A stretch of 64,000 nucleotides of DNA from positions 5,796,501-5,860,500 of the forward strand of contig JAQPZY010001664.1 of the NCBI GenBank assembly GCA_029931535.1, given 5' to 3'. The notes beneath the pieces are model-generated. The model was not told the DNA's origin, searched no databases, and was given only the letters and a program-made list of their open reading frames with translations. How positions within the stretch are numbered: the first letter of the stretch is position 1; every line of letters starts with the position of its first letter. This document shows, in pieces, positions 1 to 11,990 of the stretch. The position numbers were made by a program, and so were the translations under genes. Source of the stretch: Margaritifera margaritifera. Taxonomy: Eukaryota > Mollusca > Bivalvia > Unionida > Margaritiferidae.

Positions 1-1105
1 CTATACAGTATTTAGTGGACTTTGGAGTAGTCTTCTTTTGCAATGCGTGACATCAGATAGGCACTTGCGATAGTGAGGGCATTTATTTAACATTTTAATA
101 TCTGAATCAGATTTATATGTAAATAAAGAATTACTATGAATTAAAGGTGAGGTTACAGAATATATTGAGGAAAAACCGAGTTTGAGAGATTGCAGAAGCA
201 AATTGTTGAGGGGTGGTCCAGTACTTTCAGAAGATGCTTTAGGTGAATCTGAAGTTCTAAGTCCCTTAAATTATGGATTTATTATATGCATAGTTCTGAA
301 AACATTACAGATCAATAATTTGTTAATAAAGCTTTTTGGTCTTAACGTTTAACAGTTGAAAATCTGTGACAATGGGAAGCAGTAATTAGCCCTAACATTG
401 TTAGCACTGCAGACAGTTGCAGACTACACAGGCACATGTGACAATTTAAATTAACTTGGGATATGATACTGCATTATATTTACTGTGTAAAATTCTATCC
501 AGTCTCCCTCTCTATAAGCTTAATACATATCCCTACTTTACAGAGGTGCTCGTGCTGAATAATTCATTTTAATTGCTACAAGTGCCTATAGCAGACTGTT
601 CTCATGTGACAGCAGGAAGTGCATCGATGATGTCACTGCTTGTGTGCCCTCTAGAATGTGACATATCTCAGTGTCCGTTAGTTTTGGATCTTTAGGTCAA
701 AATATCTTCTTTACTAGACAGCTGATTGCGAAAATAAAATTGGAACTACTGAATATCAAGGTATAATCTTTCATTTGAACTTCATTAGTAAACCCAAACT
801 TTCCCGTTAACTAGAAGGCGCAGTGAAATGTTTTTTGGAAGCAAAGTCAGATATTTGCTCCCACCCACCCCACCCATTAGAGAATGTTACTCTGTAACCT
901 TGAAAACTGGGTCAAGGTCATCAGACCTTAAATAGGACTGGAGCATCTGCATATCAAATGTAGTCCAGTCTGGTTATAGAATATGGGAGATATTTTATAA
1001 GCAGACATCCTTTTCTAAGCTCAAAGTTTTAAAAATTATATCAGGGTCAACAAAGCCTCATCAAGTCTTGCCAACTCCCAACATTGATTCTTTTGGTCAA
1101 CTTAC
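1..1105. other. Intron sequence downstream of the last ACC exon in the window
   Basis: After the donor GTAAGT at 1105 no further ACC exon was found. The stretch that follows KYSLD in animal ACC (the linker leading to the biotinyl domain) does not appear in any minus-strand frame here. The sequence is AT-rich and otherwise featureless to me. The next exon should lie left of the window. Confidence 0.5.
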
Positions 1106-1187
1106 ATCAAGCGAGTACTTCATTCCTTCATAGATGAACTCTACATCTACGGTATTCTTCAGGGAATTTGCAGGCAAAATCTGTCCC
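1106..1187 (-). CDS. ACACA: ACC exon: start of linker after the BC domain
   Basis: The exon runs from an acceptor (TTTTAG before 1187) to a donor GTAAGT at 1105, a strong match to consensus. The first base completes Arg579 split from the previous exon, and 27 codons follow (580-606), including [20 protein letters not shown]. Vertebrate ACC1 has [20 protein letters not shown] at the same place, which identifies the exon although it is too short to stand out as an open frame. It ends in phase 0. It is the most C-terminal ACC piece in the window. Confidence 0.92.
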
Positions 1188-1456
1188 CTAAAATAAATTC
1201 CCATACATGTAAAATATGATTAAATATACATATGATGAGTGCAAAAGTGTCTTCTCCCTCAACCCTAACTCCCATCCCCCTTTAATTAAAAACCTGCAAG
1301 GACATGTCCATGGATTTTAATCTAAGTTTGTAAACACTTTTTTGTAACACATTCTTATAAAAAATACTAGACCCAATAAATATGCAGTATTTCAAAGTTG
1401 GTACATGGTGTTCAAAGTAAATAACATTTCCATAAGAAGCACAAGTCTATTAATAA

Positions 1457-1458
<2 letters not shown>

Positions 1459-1487
<29 letters not shown>

Positions 1488-1568
1488 TGTATGTATGTAT
1501 GTATGTATGTATGTATGTATGTATGTATGTATGTATGTATGTATGTATGTATGTATGTATGTATGTAT
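1459..1568. repeat. (ATGT)n microsatellite
   Basis: About 27 uninterrupted copies of the tetranucleotide ATGT lie in the intron between the last two ACC exons. The array is perfect over roughly 110 bp, which suggests recent expansion and probable length polymorphism. Confidence 0.97.
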
Positions 1569-2191
1569 TTGAGCTTAACAGCATGTCAGCACAATAATGG
1601 CCAATTAAAGTAGGGTTTCAAAAATGTAAAAGTGAAGAATTGCACAGAAAAAAAAAAATGGAGTCCCTGAACTTGTTTATACAGTAAAATGCACAGAAAT
1701 GTATCAAGTTCCAAATGAAACACTACACACCAGCTAAAATTTTAGATGAATATTATTAAATATTTTCTTACTCTCAATGAGAAAAAGGGAAAAACAATTT
1801 CTTGTAATATGTGGGACTTTACAAAATTATAATAATTTTATATAGATCCTTTGGAATGATGCTCTAATATTTGTTTGTAAAACAAAAGAAAATAAGTAAT
1901 CTTTTGAGAAAAAAAACTTAATAATGTTCATTGAAAACTTGAACTGTCTCCTAGAATAAAAATGCCTGTGTTTCCACCTTCCTGACTTATGTACTTTGCA
2001 TCTACTGGCCCTAGATATTTTTCCTACCTTCAAAGTATAAAAATACAGATTTTAAAAATGTTATGACTAGACAAGACTTGTGTTCATTTACTAATTCTGG
2101 TTAGCACTACAGGGCATCATACTCAATTAAATAATTATTTGTTACTGCTGTTTCTCATAAGCATCAAAAAGATAGAGAGTAAACAGCAAGA

Positions 2192-3398
2192 TCCAAATAA
2201 TAAGAGTCCATCAAAGGGACTGACACCTTATTGGTCAAAATGAATTTCCAGGAATTAAAGATAAGACTATTACTTCTTTTTAACTGCCAAGTGTTGAAAG
2301 TATCTCTGATATTCTTCAGTGATAACAAGATTTTCAAATTAGCTGCTGTTGTGGCCATATTGGATGTAAAACCGGCACCATTTTCATAGTCTTCTGGTGA
2401 AAATTCGTTGTCAATATGACCATCCATTTAGGGTGAGTAGTGACAACAAAATTTTCAAGATGGCTGTCATGGCAGCAATATTGGATGTACAATTGGCACC
2501 ATTTTCATTAGGACCAACTAGGTATCATAAGAAGTCTATTGGTGAAAATCCCATTTTGATATGACCATCCATTTGGGAGGAGCAGAGATAACAATATTTT
2601 ACAAGATAACCACCATTGTGGTCATTCTGAGGTTAGTTTGCATCATTTTCATTTATGACCAACTAGACACCATATGAACTCTTCAGATGAAAACACCATG
2701 TCAAACTGACTTTCCATTTAACAGTAGTGATAACAAGAGTTTCAAGATGGCCACCCTGATGATCATATTGGACATCAGATCGGCACCATTCTAATTTAGG
2801 ACCAACATGACATCTTAGGAAGTCTTTTGGTGAAAATCCTATACTAACATGACTTTACATTTTGAAGGAGTAACAAGATTTTCAAGATGGCTGCCATGGT
2901 GGCCATATTGGATATCATATTGGCACTATTTACATTTATAACCAACTAGACATTATAAGAAGTCTTTTGGTTAAAACACAATGTCGATATGACCAGCCAT
3001 CTAGGAGAAGTAGCAATATTAACAAGATTTTCAAGATGACCCATGTGGTGGACATATTAAATGTCTGATCAATACCATTTTCATTTACAACCAACTAGAC
3101 ATCATAAGAAGTCTTTCAGTGCCATGTTAATATGATTATTCATTCAGTAGAAGTAGTGATAACAAGATTTTCAAGATTGCCACGGTGGCAGCCACACTGG
3201 ATGTCAGAATGACTCCAATTTAATTTGGGACCAACTAGACATCACAAGATAAATATGTGTGAAGTTCATGACAATCCTTCAAGTAGTTTATGAGCAGTAG
3301 CATAAGAAACTTGTGCTAATGGATGGACAGATGACAGATGATGGACAACAGAATTCCATAAGCTCTCCTGGTCTATGACCAGTAGAGCTAAAAATTGC
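2192..3398 (+). mobile_element. Pearl/HINE-like modular element, family 1, copy 1
   Basis: The left part (2192-2320) carries a non-repeated module containing GGACTGA, then AATTTCCAGGAATT and TTCTTCAGTGATAACAAG, which recurs at 27105 and 53115. It is followed by about seven diverged units of ~145 bp, each with landmarks such as TTCAAGATGG, GGCACCATTTTCAT, GGACCAACTAGACATCATAA and AGTCTTTTGGTGAAAA. The right end is a unique tail (TGTGCTAA..GGACAACA) and then a hairpin at 3361-3389: arms AGCTCT and CTGGTC pair with GACCAG and AGAGCT around a three-base loop. A short A-run follows. Constant ends, a variable tandem core and a 3' hairpin are the architecture of bivalve pearl elements and of DINE-1/HINE non-autonomous Helitron relatives. 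No coding capacity is visible. Confidence 0.7.
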
Positions 3399-3869
3399 TC
3401 CGTAGGGCACTAAGCACTAATTCAGGCCTACTTAAAAGTAGGTAGTGTGATAAAACAGAAGTAAAATATTCATTAGATCCATAGCAAACATATTAAAGTA
3501 TAAAATTGGTCTGAGGAATACCATTAACTTCTCAAAAAGGGATGCTATTGTTTGTCAACAGTAATTCAATCAAACATGGTTTCTTTAGCAAGAATTATTG
3601 TTTGATGATTAAGAACACACACAAAAAAAAGAAAAACATCAAATGTTGATCTAACTGATCAAGTAACATATTTTTTTTCTTTCATCATGAAACCAAAAAC
3701 ATATGCATAATTTTTGGGGGCCTCACATTACAGTCAAGTTTCATCAAACAAACTTTTATTTATTTATGTGTCTCTTTACTAAAATGTCATGAATGGATAT
3801 GATTTGTTTAAAGTCATTTAAAATTACTGTGTTGTCTAAAAATTTTCATACTCACCAATTTCTCATACA

Positions 3870-3991
3870 CTCTAATTCAGTGGTTCCCAAACCCCGGGTC
3901 CTCACGACCCTATACTGGTACTGTATTTTGGGTCACAAAAGATGGTATTTATGGTTGCGATCAAAAAAGTTTGGGAACCACTGCTCTAATT
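3870..3991. mobile_element. 106-bp hAT-type MITE with 8-bp target duplication
   Basis: The element 3878-3983 begins CAGTGGTTCCCAAAC and ends with the reverse complement GTTTGGGAACCACTG, a 15-bp perfect terminal inverted repeat. It is flanked by identical 8-mers CTCTAATT at 3870-3877 and 3984-3991. An 8-bp target duplication and a CAGTG-type terminus are typical of the hAT superfamily. The interior is only ~75 bp and has no coding capacity, so it must have been mobilised in trans. Confidence 0.92.
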
Positions 3992-4320
3992 GTTCACACC
4001 CTTTAATTTTTCATACCATCTAAATTTTCATGCCTAAATTTTCATGCACCATCAATCCAAGAAATTATAATTATTTGTTGCACTTTAAAACTTTTAGTAT
4101 TCAGAACATCTGTCTCATTAAAAATGTGCAAAGTTTAAGCTGAAAATCATAATTAATTATTTTTAAATAAAATTATTTTAACCCCAAAAATTAATTTCAT
4201 AAAGTGTTTGAAATATTACAGACAATATGGCAAACTCATTTTTTCAAAAGTAAAGTTTTATGATGATTATAAATAAATTGTAACAATCTGCATCTGATTA
4301 ACAAGACATGACTGTTTTAC

Positions 4321-4575
4321 CTTTCTAGTGAGGTCTGAAAGTTTTGGAATGCCTCTTGAATCTTCTTGTCTGCAATGTGAAGAGCTCCGCAGATAACTCC
4401 TGTCATGGTGTCAGGTTTGGCAGCTTGCACTTTTTCTGCAATAAGCTTGTCAAGCCAGCCTGTTGTTATTTGATTGTTCTGGAATTGGTCCGTCTCTAGC
4501 AGTTTGATCAAGTACTCAACAGTTGTTCGGAAATCTCCACGAATCGATAACTCTTTCAAGGCTATTACTAAATTC
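4321..4575 (-). CDS. ACACA: ACC exon: C-terminal part of the BC domain
   Basis: This is the longest ACC exon here (255 bp). The acceptor is CCAG before 4575 and the donor is GTAAAA at 4320. The first base completes Glu494, 84 codons follow, and two bases of Arg579 are left over. It contains [20 protein letters not shown] (residues 498-517) and [14 protein letters not shown], nearly identical to vertebrate ACC1, where this stretch closes the BC C-lobe. The segment before ER ([16 protein letters not shown]) is the least conserved part, as it is among animals. Confidence 0.97.
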
Positions 4576-4975
4576 CTGGAAAACAAACAGACACATCAGA
4601 GAATAAAGTCTAGGATTATTTTATATTTTATAAAATCATTTGCATTCTTTATTTTACTGACAACGAGCATTAACATTTTACAATGGCTTGATTAAATGTT
4701 AATCCCTAGAATACTGCAAATTTATTTTTCCAGGCCTCAATTTTCATGGTTTTGCATCAGAAAATGCATTTTTCATCAGTAGATGTACTTGAATTCATGG
4801 ATTGGGGAAGAGGTCCTATTATTTCCACAGAAGTATCATTGTTTTGTTGGATCCTCAAATTCATGGTTTGTTGAAGCCAGAAAATCCACCAAAATTGATA
4901 CTCCAACGAAAAATAGCCAATTCACAGTATTTATTTTTATGATCTTTTTACCATAATTTATCACCAAAAATGTTA

Positions 4976-5372
4976 TACATTTTTTCATTCCAACTGAGTA
5001 TTCAAATGTAATTTTTAACACATTTTTTCATTCAAACTGAATATTCAAATGTGATTTTTAAAACATTTTCATTCAAACTGAGTATTCAAATGTAATTTTT
5101 AAAACATTTTTTCACTCCAACTGAGTATTCATGTGATTTTTAAAACATTTTTTCATTAAAACTGAGTACTCAAATGTGATTTTAAAACTTTTCATTCATT
5201 CTGAGTATTCAAATCTGATTTTTATAACATATTTTCATTAAAACTGAATATTCATGTGATTTTTAAAGCATTTTTTCATCCAAACCGAGTATTCTTATGT
5301 GATTTTAAAACATTTTTTCATTCAAACTGAGTATTCATATGTGATTTTAAAACATTTTTTCTTACGAATAGT
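4976..5372. repeat. 43-bp minisatellite, about nine copies
   Basis: The unit contains CATTTTTTCATTCAAACTGA followed by GTATTCAAATGTGATTTTTA and repeats about nine times with substitutions and short deletions that shorten some copies. It is intronic. Confidence 0.92.
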
Positions 5373-6104
5373 ATTTATATGCAAATGGAATAAAAAAACA
5401 GATCTACACTCCATAGAAGATTTTGAATCAATTCTTCTCAATCATTTCTCATTACTCCTACATAAAATATAGCCAAGCTGTACCAAATATGTCCAGTCAC
5501 TAGATGCAAATACAGTTCACACCCTTATTTTGTTCTGAAACTAAAAACACATCTGAAGATGCTAGGAAGTACTTGATAATTAAACACATGTTCATGGAGA
5601 ACAAATGCCTCCTCCAAAGTGACCTAAATGCAAACCTTAACTGCACAAAATGTACAGATGAACGGAAAGGAAGATTGATGGATATGGCTAACACTATATG
5701 TTCCTTCCAAAATTCATAGAGTCGCATCAAAGCTGAGAAAATTCAGGCAAAATAGTATGTAAAGGTATTTTCATTGCTCGAGTATATGGCTGCAATGTTT
5801 ACCAAAATGTCTAAATGTGTACATTGTATACAATAACTGAAATGATACCTTTTAACAGAACCAACAAAAACTCAACCCCTGCACCAGTCTGCATGTTAGG
5901 CTTTACAGCTGACAGCTATTTTTATGTAAACCATTGACAATAAGCATGCCCTACCGGACTCAACTTGCAACTGTTTCATTTGCTGTACATCTTTTACCTC
6001 TTTTTATGACAGGATTCGGTTTGTAAGACATGTCTTTGCTGTATATATTATACAATTTAGGTAAAACATCCTTTGGATCATTGTGATATTGTTTCATACT
6101 GCTA

Positions 6105-6132
6105 CATATATATATATATATATATATATATC
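6105..6132. repeat. (AT)n microsatellite
   Basis: A run of about 14 AT dinucleotides in an ACC intron. Confidence 0.95.
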
Positions 6133-7337
6133 TGATGAAATAATCGATAATGCAACAGGGCATACTGCCTGAACATGTGCATAGGATGCTTTTGTAGGAT
6201 CTAAAATAACTAAGAAACTGTGCAGTGGCTTACAAACTTGAAACAGTGCTTCTTTAAAATAAAATGTAACTCATCTATGGTTCTGTTAACAAACATGTTT
6301 TTCAAAGGTAAATAATATAACAAATTGTTGTCAGCATTATCAGAAAATCAACCTGATGTGTAATGTTGTGTAATGTGCGGCTGAACCAATTCTCATCAAC
6401 TCAGGCTTATTCCCAATGGTGCCACATTTGATCGTCCATACTTTAAAAAAGAAATTAACAGAAAAATCCTACTAAACAGTCCTCATCAGCAGAGATGTGG
6501 AAATATATAATTTAATTGGAACGGGTAGTTCCTGTGTCACTGGCATCCATATGCATGTTTGCTTACATGGTACCAATTTCATAAATGTTTACAGGGAGTA
6601 AACTAAAACATGCCATTAACATGTTTAAACATTTTAACCTTACTTGAGTATGGCCAATACTGCTAACAAACGAAGAAGGACCTGAAAGGTTGTGAACTCT
6701 TCAAGAAGGTATTATGCTGGAAACATACAAATTTCATTAAACTCTTTCAGATATCATTAATCTTCTTACTTGGTGTTTTACTTCTGAACATACCTTTTTA
6801 ATTGACTATGACTACACACATTAGAGAGATAAGAAATCAAAGAAATCTGAATTGGAGAAAATTCTTATGCTGGATAATTGTTTATGGGGAAATTTCATTG
6901 TTGTTTCATTTTCACAGCTTCTGATTTTAAAATTTGCTGGTTAAATTTTTTGTGATTTTGCATTCTTCTAGTTATTTTATTTCATGTTTCTAATGTTCAA
7001 TTTTAGGGATTTGTGACTAGGCCCCATATTCTAATATCTTTTTCAACACAAAATATATCTTCAATCACACAACCTCAAAATCAAATATCACACATAAAAG
7101 AAAACTTAGTCCTTGAAATTTAGCACACCTGTAGAAGAACCAAAGTTAAGAAAATACTGACAGTTCCATGAACCTTAAATCATTGCAATTTATGTTACAG
7201 AATATAGAATTGTTTAAACTTTGAGCTCGAATTTTGTGCTGAATTTTTTAAAAGAATACGAGGCCAGGTTGCAAATATCTTGAAAATGAAACCACATGAA
7301 AACTTCCCCCCAATATGACATTTGGCGATTATCTTAC

Positions 7338-7501
7338 TCCCTGGCATCCTCTCTATCCTCGCCCCATGAGAAGCAGTGACCAAACTGGGAATCAGCAAAC
7401 TCATGGAGGCCACCTGAGGCAACCACACTGAAATAGCCCCACACATTCTTACTGCTCCGAAAGTTCAACTCCTGAACTGTCCCTGAACTGGGTTTAAAGC
7501 C
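7338..7501 (-). CDS. ACACA: ACC exon: BC C-lobe
   Basis: The acceptor TTTTTCAG precedes 7501 and the donor GTAAGA starts at 7337. There are 54 codons (440-493) plus two bases of Glu494. It starts [20 protein letters not shown] and includes [20 protein letters not shown] and [11 protein letters not shown], matching the animal ACC segment right after NPDE. Read past the donor, the frame meets a stop at once, which supports the border chosen. The open frame seen by eye in another phase across 7195-7446 is a shadow. Confidence 0.97.
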
Positions 7502-7604
7502 CTGAAAAATTATGTGAAAACAGCTGCTACACCTATGATAAATTGTGTGTTTTGTTTTTTTTTTGCAATAAGTTACAGTTACTGTAACATTTTATGATAC
7601 ATCA

Positions 7605-7715
7605 ATGCAATGTGACACTGATAGAGCCTTGTCAGAGTAAAGCTCTTGGGACATGCAATGTGACACTCATAGAGCCTTGTCAGAGTAAAGCTCTAGGGAC
7701 ATGCAATGTGAAGTA
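7605..7715. repeat. 48-bp direct repeat, 2.3 copies
   Basis: A 48-bp unit beginning ATGCAATGTGACACT and containing GAGCCTTGTCAGAGTAAAGC is present at 7605 and 7653, with a partial third copy at 7701. The first two copies differ at only about two positions. Confidence 0.9.
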
Positions 7716-7898
7716 TTCATTTAATAAATATTTTAAATTATAAACAGGAAAAAGATACATAATAATCATTTGTATTTATGTCTGTACTTTGTTACAACCA
7801 GAAATTTGCTGAAAAAAGTTTCATCACACACAGGTTCCATTTTTTTATTTGAAGTGTTAGCAAGATGTGTTATTCACAACGTTTCTATTCTATACTTT

Positions 7899-8092
7899 AG
7901 GCGGAATAGCTGAGTTAGTAAAGAGTCGGACTCATAATCCACGGGTCATGTGTTCAATACCCAGCCAGGCCAGCCCAGGTTGTCAGCATCGGTGAGTCCT
8001 TGGGAAAGGTACTTAGCTCCCAATTCCTTTGCATGATATAGCCTATAATGTGTTAAAATTGCCGTTAAAACCAAAAACTTACAAATCATACT
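7899..8092 (+). mobile_element. tRNA-derived SINE, methionine-tRNA-like head
   Basis: The first ~75 bases resemble a tRNA: an A-box-like AGCTGAGTTAGT, an anticodon arm with loop CTCATAA (anticodon CAT), and a B-box-like TGTTCAATACCC. The 3' side of the anticodon stem and the acceptor stem do not pair, so this is not a working tRNA gene. The body that follows has CCTTGGGAAAGGTACTTAGC, a motif shared by many invertebrate SINEs, and the tail has GCCGTTAAAACCAAAAAC. Together these indicate a SINE. Confidence 0.8.
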
Positions 8093-8860
8093 TTCTTCTT
8101 GTCCAAGTAATTTTACTGATGTGTATGGATCTTAAGAGAGACAGGCATTTCTAATTTGATATATTTCACTGGAAACTATAACAAATTTTTTTTTCCAATC
8201 TAACCAACTAATTGCTAGGATTTGTTTATTTTTTAATGTTGTAATAATACATATTTGGGACACTACTGCTTACTGATTTTTTATATGGATTATAAACCCA
8301 GTGTTGATGTAAGAAAACAATAATTGGACATTTTTTATGATATTTCTGATAACAAAATGTAAGCACACAAAATCCGAATTTACATCTTTACGAGAGAAGA
8401 GGAGATATGATAAATAAACCACATGCTGAGTTATCCAACTTGGATTTAGAAGTCAAAGACTCAGTAACATATGTGCTTAAATCATTATACCTCATTTTCT
8501 ATTAACAAAATTATGGATCATAACACAATACATATTGTATGACCTCTGATCCAGAGTAAATCCACGAAATGTAATTAACCCAGTACATTAGATGGTGTCT
8601 CAAAAGGTAAAAGAATATTTTCCATGCACGATGAATAATTTATGTTTCCATTATTGGTAGTCAAAACAGCCATTGGCTAAAAATTTTCCCCGTTGACTCA
8701 ATTTTCATGAAAGAATCTCTTTACGCTTCTTTTCTTTTCCTCTTTTTTATCTTTGTCAATTATAAAATAAGATAAATGTGTTGTGAATACCAACAAAATG
8801 TAAATTACATAATTTTGGTTATGAATGTTTTAGTGGGAACCTAGATAATGTACAGCTTAC

Positions 8861-9022
8861 TTCATCAGGATTTTCACTTGTGATTCTGGCAGCTATAACA
8901 TGGCCCCTTGGACGTGGCTTTAGCCTTGGGATATTAAAATCAATCTTGTCATTACCAAACTGATCAACTCCATACAGGCACCGGATGTCTTTAATCCGAT
9001 ATAAAGGCAATCCCATGGCAAT
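8861..9022 (-). CDS. ACACA: ACC exon: BC domain, between active-site and C-lobe segments
   Basis: The acceptor is ACAG before 9022, the donor is GTAAGC at 8860, and it is exactly 54 codons (386-439). It begins [20 protein letters not shown] and ends [14 protein letters not shown], the latter being almost invariant in eukaryotic ACC. The middle ([20 protein letters not shown]) is more variable, as expected for a surface segment. Confidence 0.97.
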
Positions 9023-10019
9023 CTGTAATAAGACATGGATGCATTCTTTCAAATGGAATATCTTCTCTATAATCAACAGTCAAAGAATGAAGTAATAAAT
9101 AAAAAGAGAAAACTGCTGACTATTGCAGAAACCATTAGTCAAGTCAGGCTATGTAACAATGTGAGAGGTAATTAAATGTGTAGATTTTATCACAAAGTAC
9201 TAAAAAAACTACAATAATCATTGTTTATCCAATAATCATTTTTATCACATACTTAGTTCATTACTTCCTATGCAAATGCATTGTGAAGGATGATCCAATA
9301 AATGTTTCACTTATTGAACTTTGTCAAGTACATTTGGGTACTGTTAAAGCACACATAGGATCCAGTAGGTTTCTGGCTATGTAACATGATGTCACAGGAA
9401 GTCTAAAAAGATGCAACAGTATGTAAAATCATGTTACATCACACTGTGTATTACGCATAGCTCAGTCATAAAAAAAATAAAACAAGACTTTTCTTCAACA
9501 TATTTGTATTCACTTTAATTCTGTGAAAAGCAATTTTAGTACAATTTATTATCTAACAAATGGGGTATATAATAGTTAAATGATAGCATTTGTACTGTTG
9601 GATATTGTGGCCTTGCCAAAGTACATATAGCTCACATCACTGTACTTCGGTCTTGCCCACAATATCCAAAAGTACAAACACTATAATCTATAAATATGTT
9701 ATCTAGAGATTGAAAACAGTATTGTATTGAAAGATTTTAGGAAATTAAAGCTATTTTATTGTCACACACAGCATTTCCCATTTTGCCAAAAAAGTACTCT
9801 TCTACATAAAATCATTATTGACTCTCAAATCCTCAAACATAAGATGCTTTTTCTCATTTGAACACATTATAGAAAATTCTGCCTAGGAATTGTCAAAATT
9901 TAGTATATTTGTGCACTACACTGTCACATGAAATGTCCAAATTTCACAAAGACATCAATTAGAAAGCATGTAACATTCACAGATGTGATAGAATATATCC
10001 AGTTTTCAACATCACTCAC
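9023..10019. other. ACC intron without recognisable features
   Basis: A 997-bp AT-rich intron. A weak inverted repeat around 9596-9680 (GTACTGTTGGATATTGTGG against a similar sequence on the other strand) is the only structure noticed. Confidence 0.5.
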
Positions 10020-10193
10020 CTGTAACTGAGCAGCGGGTAGGTTGATATCAGCCACCATTTCTGTACAGGGATGTTCCACTTGGAGTCGGGGGTTTAGCTC
10101 TAGAAAATGGAATGTCCCATCTTCCACATTGTACAAATACTCTACTGTTCCTGCACTCACATAGCCAACCATCTTGGCAAGGGTAACAGCAGC
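10020..10193 (-). CDS. ACACA: ACC exon: BC catalytic and metal-binding residues
   Basis: The acceptor is TTCCAG before 10193, the donor is GTGAGT at 10019, and it is 58 codons (328-385). It reads [20 protein letters not shown], then [20 protein letters not shown]. By comparison with the biotin carboxylase family, Glu345, Glu359 and Asn361 are the metal ligands and Arg363 the active-site arginine; all are present. Between the two metal-ligand segments there is one extra residue compared with human ACC1. Confidence 0.98.
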
Positions 10194-10461
10194 CTGGAAC
10201 AAGAGATAAATTCATTTCATCCATTTTAAAGCTGAGGCAGTTTTACTTATTCCTCAAACAAATAAACAAAATTTCACGCAAACAGGTTGATACATGTTGA
10301 TGTTAAGACTCTTTGAATTTGTATATAATAGATAGTTCAATAAGAACATTAAATATGTACAATTTTGACTCCATAAAGAGCAGAATAGGTTCTGCAAATT
10401 CATGTAATTTTGTGGGACATTAATTTTCAACTTTCCACAAATTACATTTTTGTTGGTGCTG

Positions 10462-10668
10462 CATATGCTAACTTCTAAGTCAGGTCCAACTGCAAACAAC
10501 ATAGACCTTGATTTGCCATTGCATAATGTGCCAGCAGATCAGGATCTGTGTTGTTTGTTCTACTGATTACTCCTAACAAACTGCATAGACCTAGATCTGC
10601 AGGTGCATTATGTCACAGCAGGGTCTATGCAGTTTGCAGATGGATCCGATTTGTAAGCGAGCATGTAC
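10462..10668. mobile_element. Palindromic ~210-bp MITE, copy 1 (diverged)
   Basis: The left end includes GGTCCAACTGCAAACAACAT and the right end includes GCAGTTTGCAGATGGA, the diverged inverted partner. The interior is built from sub-palindromes around GATCTGC..TGCATAATGTG..GATC. The other copies are at 23455-23663 and 59587-59797. No coding capacity. Confidence 0.8.
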
Positions 10669-10849
10669 AGCACTTAAATTCATAGATTGGTGAAGGGGCC
10701 GTATTGTTTCCACAGAGTGTTCATTGCTGGTTGGGTCTTTGAATTTGTAGCTTGTAGCAACCATGAAATCCATTAAATTTGGTACCCCACTAAACAATTG
10801 TGCATTCATAGTAATTTTTATTAAAATCTGAAAATCATTCAATGTCTAA

Positions 10850-11990
10850 TCAATATAAAGGTGCATGACAACTTTGGTAGAAATGCAATATTCGTAAGTA
10901 AAGTTATGCTGCAGATAGCAAAGTTAGGAGGATGGGAAATCAGGGGTCATAACTCTCCTGAATGATAATGTGGAACACTTGAAATTGCACTGCTTCAAGG
11001 TCTAACCAATATAAAGCTGCATGTCAAATTTCCCTGAAATGCAACAAATATTAGTGAAGTTATGCTGTGGAAGACATAGTCAGGATGATAGGCAATTGGG
11101 TGGCATAACTCCTATAAATGATATCATGGAAAGCTGAAAATCAAACTAACTCAAAGTGTAATCAGTCTGAAGCCACGTGCCAAATTTGGTTGGAATCCAA
11201 CACATTTTGCATGAAGTTATCTTGCGGAACCCAAAGTCAGGAGAATGAGCAATCAGGTGGTCATAACTCTTAGAAATGAGACAAAACCCATCAAAGGCAC
11301 ATGTGAAGTCTATGAGACAATATCTATGCCAAACTGCATCAGAATATGTTGAATGGTTCTTGAGCTATGTCAGTTACATGTAACATTCCACATGAAGAAA
11401 TGAATTAAGGGCCATAACTCTATCCAAAATGGAGCTGACGAGACAAAACCCATAAAAGGCATATCTAGGTGTTAAGACAATGCACACATCAAATTACATC
11501 AGATATGCTGAATGGTTGTTGAACTATGCAAGTAACAAAGATGTCATGTAGAGGAGATTGAATATTAATCACAAAAGGGTAATAATTCCGTCAAAATTGG
11601 ACCTGAAAGATGAAACACTGAAATGACACATCTGCATGTAATTGGAAATTCACCTATCAAATGGCATTCATTTATGAACAAGGGTTACTGAGCTATGGTA
11701 GTTACAAGCAACATTCCATGTGAAGATATTAAGTTAATTGTCAAGGGCTATAACTCTATGCAAAATGGAGTTGAAAAAATAAAACCAATAAAAGGCACAC
11801 CAACGGCAATGAGACGATACAAACACAAAGTTGCATCAGAATAAGTTGAATGATTCTTAATCTATGCTGATTACAAGGATCTGCTGTAGTAGAGATGGAA
11901 TAGTGATGGAAAAAGAGCAATAACTCCAAGCTATGCTGGTTACAAGAAGTGTGAACTGCTGAACAGAGATACTGATAGACAAATGGAAAG
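10850..11990. repeat. Degenerate interspersed tandem repeats, ~140-bp units
   Basis: Old, strongly diverged units share landmarks such as GTCATAACTC, CAAAATGGAG, GACAAAACCCATAAAAGGCA, GACAAT..CACATCA and GAATGGTTCTTGAGCTATG. They look like a decayed pearl-type tandem core. No ends could be defined. Confidence 0.6.

Larger units (their letters stand above)
4576..7337. other. ACC intron with minisatellite and AT microsatellite
   Basis: Apart from the 43-bp minisatellite (4976-5372) and the (AT)n run (6105-6132) I see no feature in this 2.8-kb intron. Open frames in it are short and unlike any known protein. Confidence 0.5.

Noticed and set aside
4474..4695. Plus-strand open frame
   Set aside because: Shadow of the minus-strand ACC exon at 4321-4575.
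7195..7446. 83-codon minus-strand frame
   Set aside because: Out-of-frame shadow of the ACC exon 7338-7501 extended into the intron.
7899..7972. Functional tRNA-Met gene
   Set aside because: The anticodon loop looks right, but the anticodon and acceptor stems do not pair fully and a SINE body follows directly.
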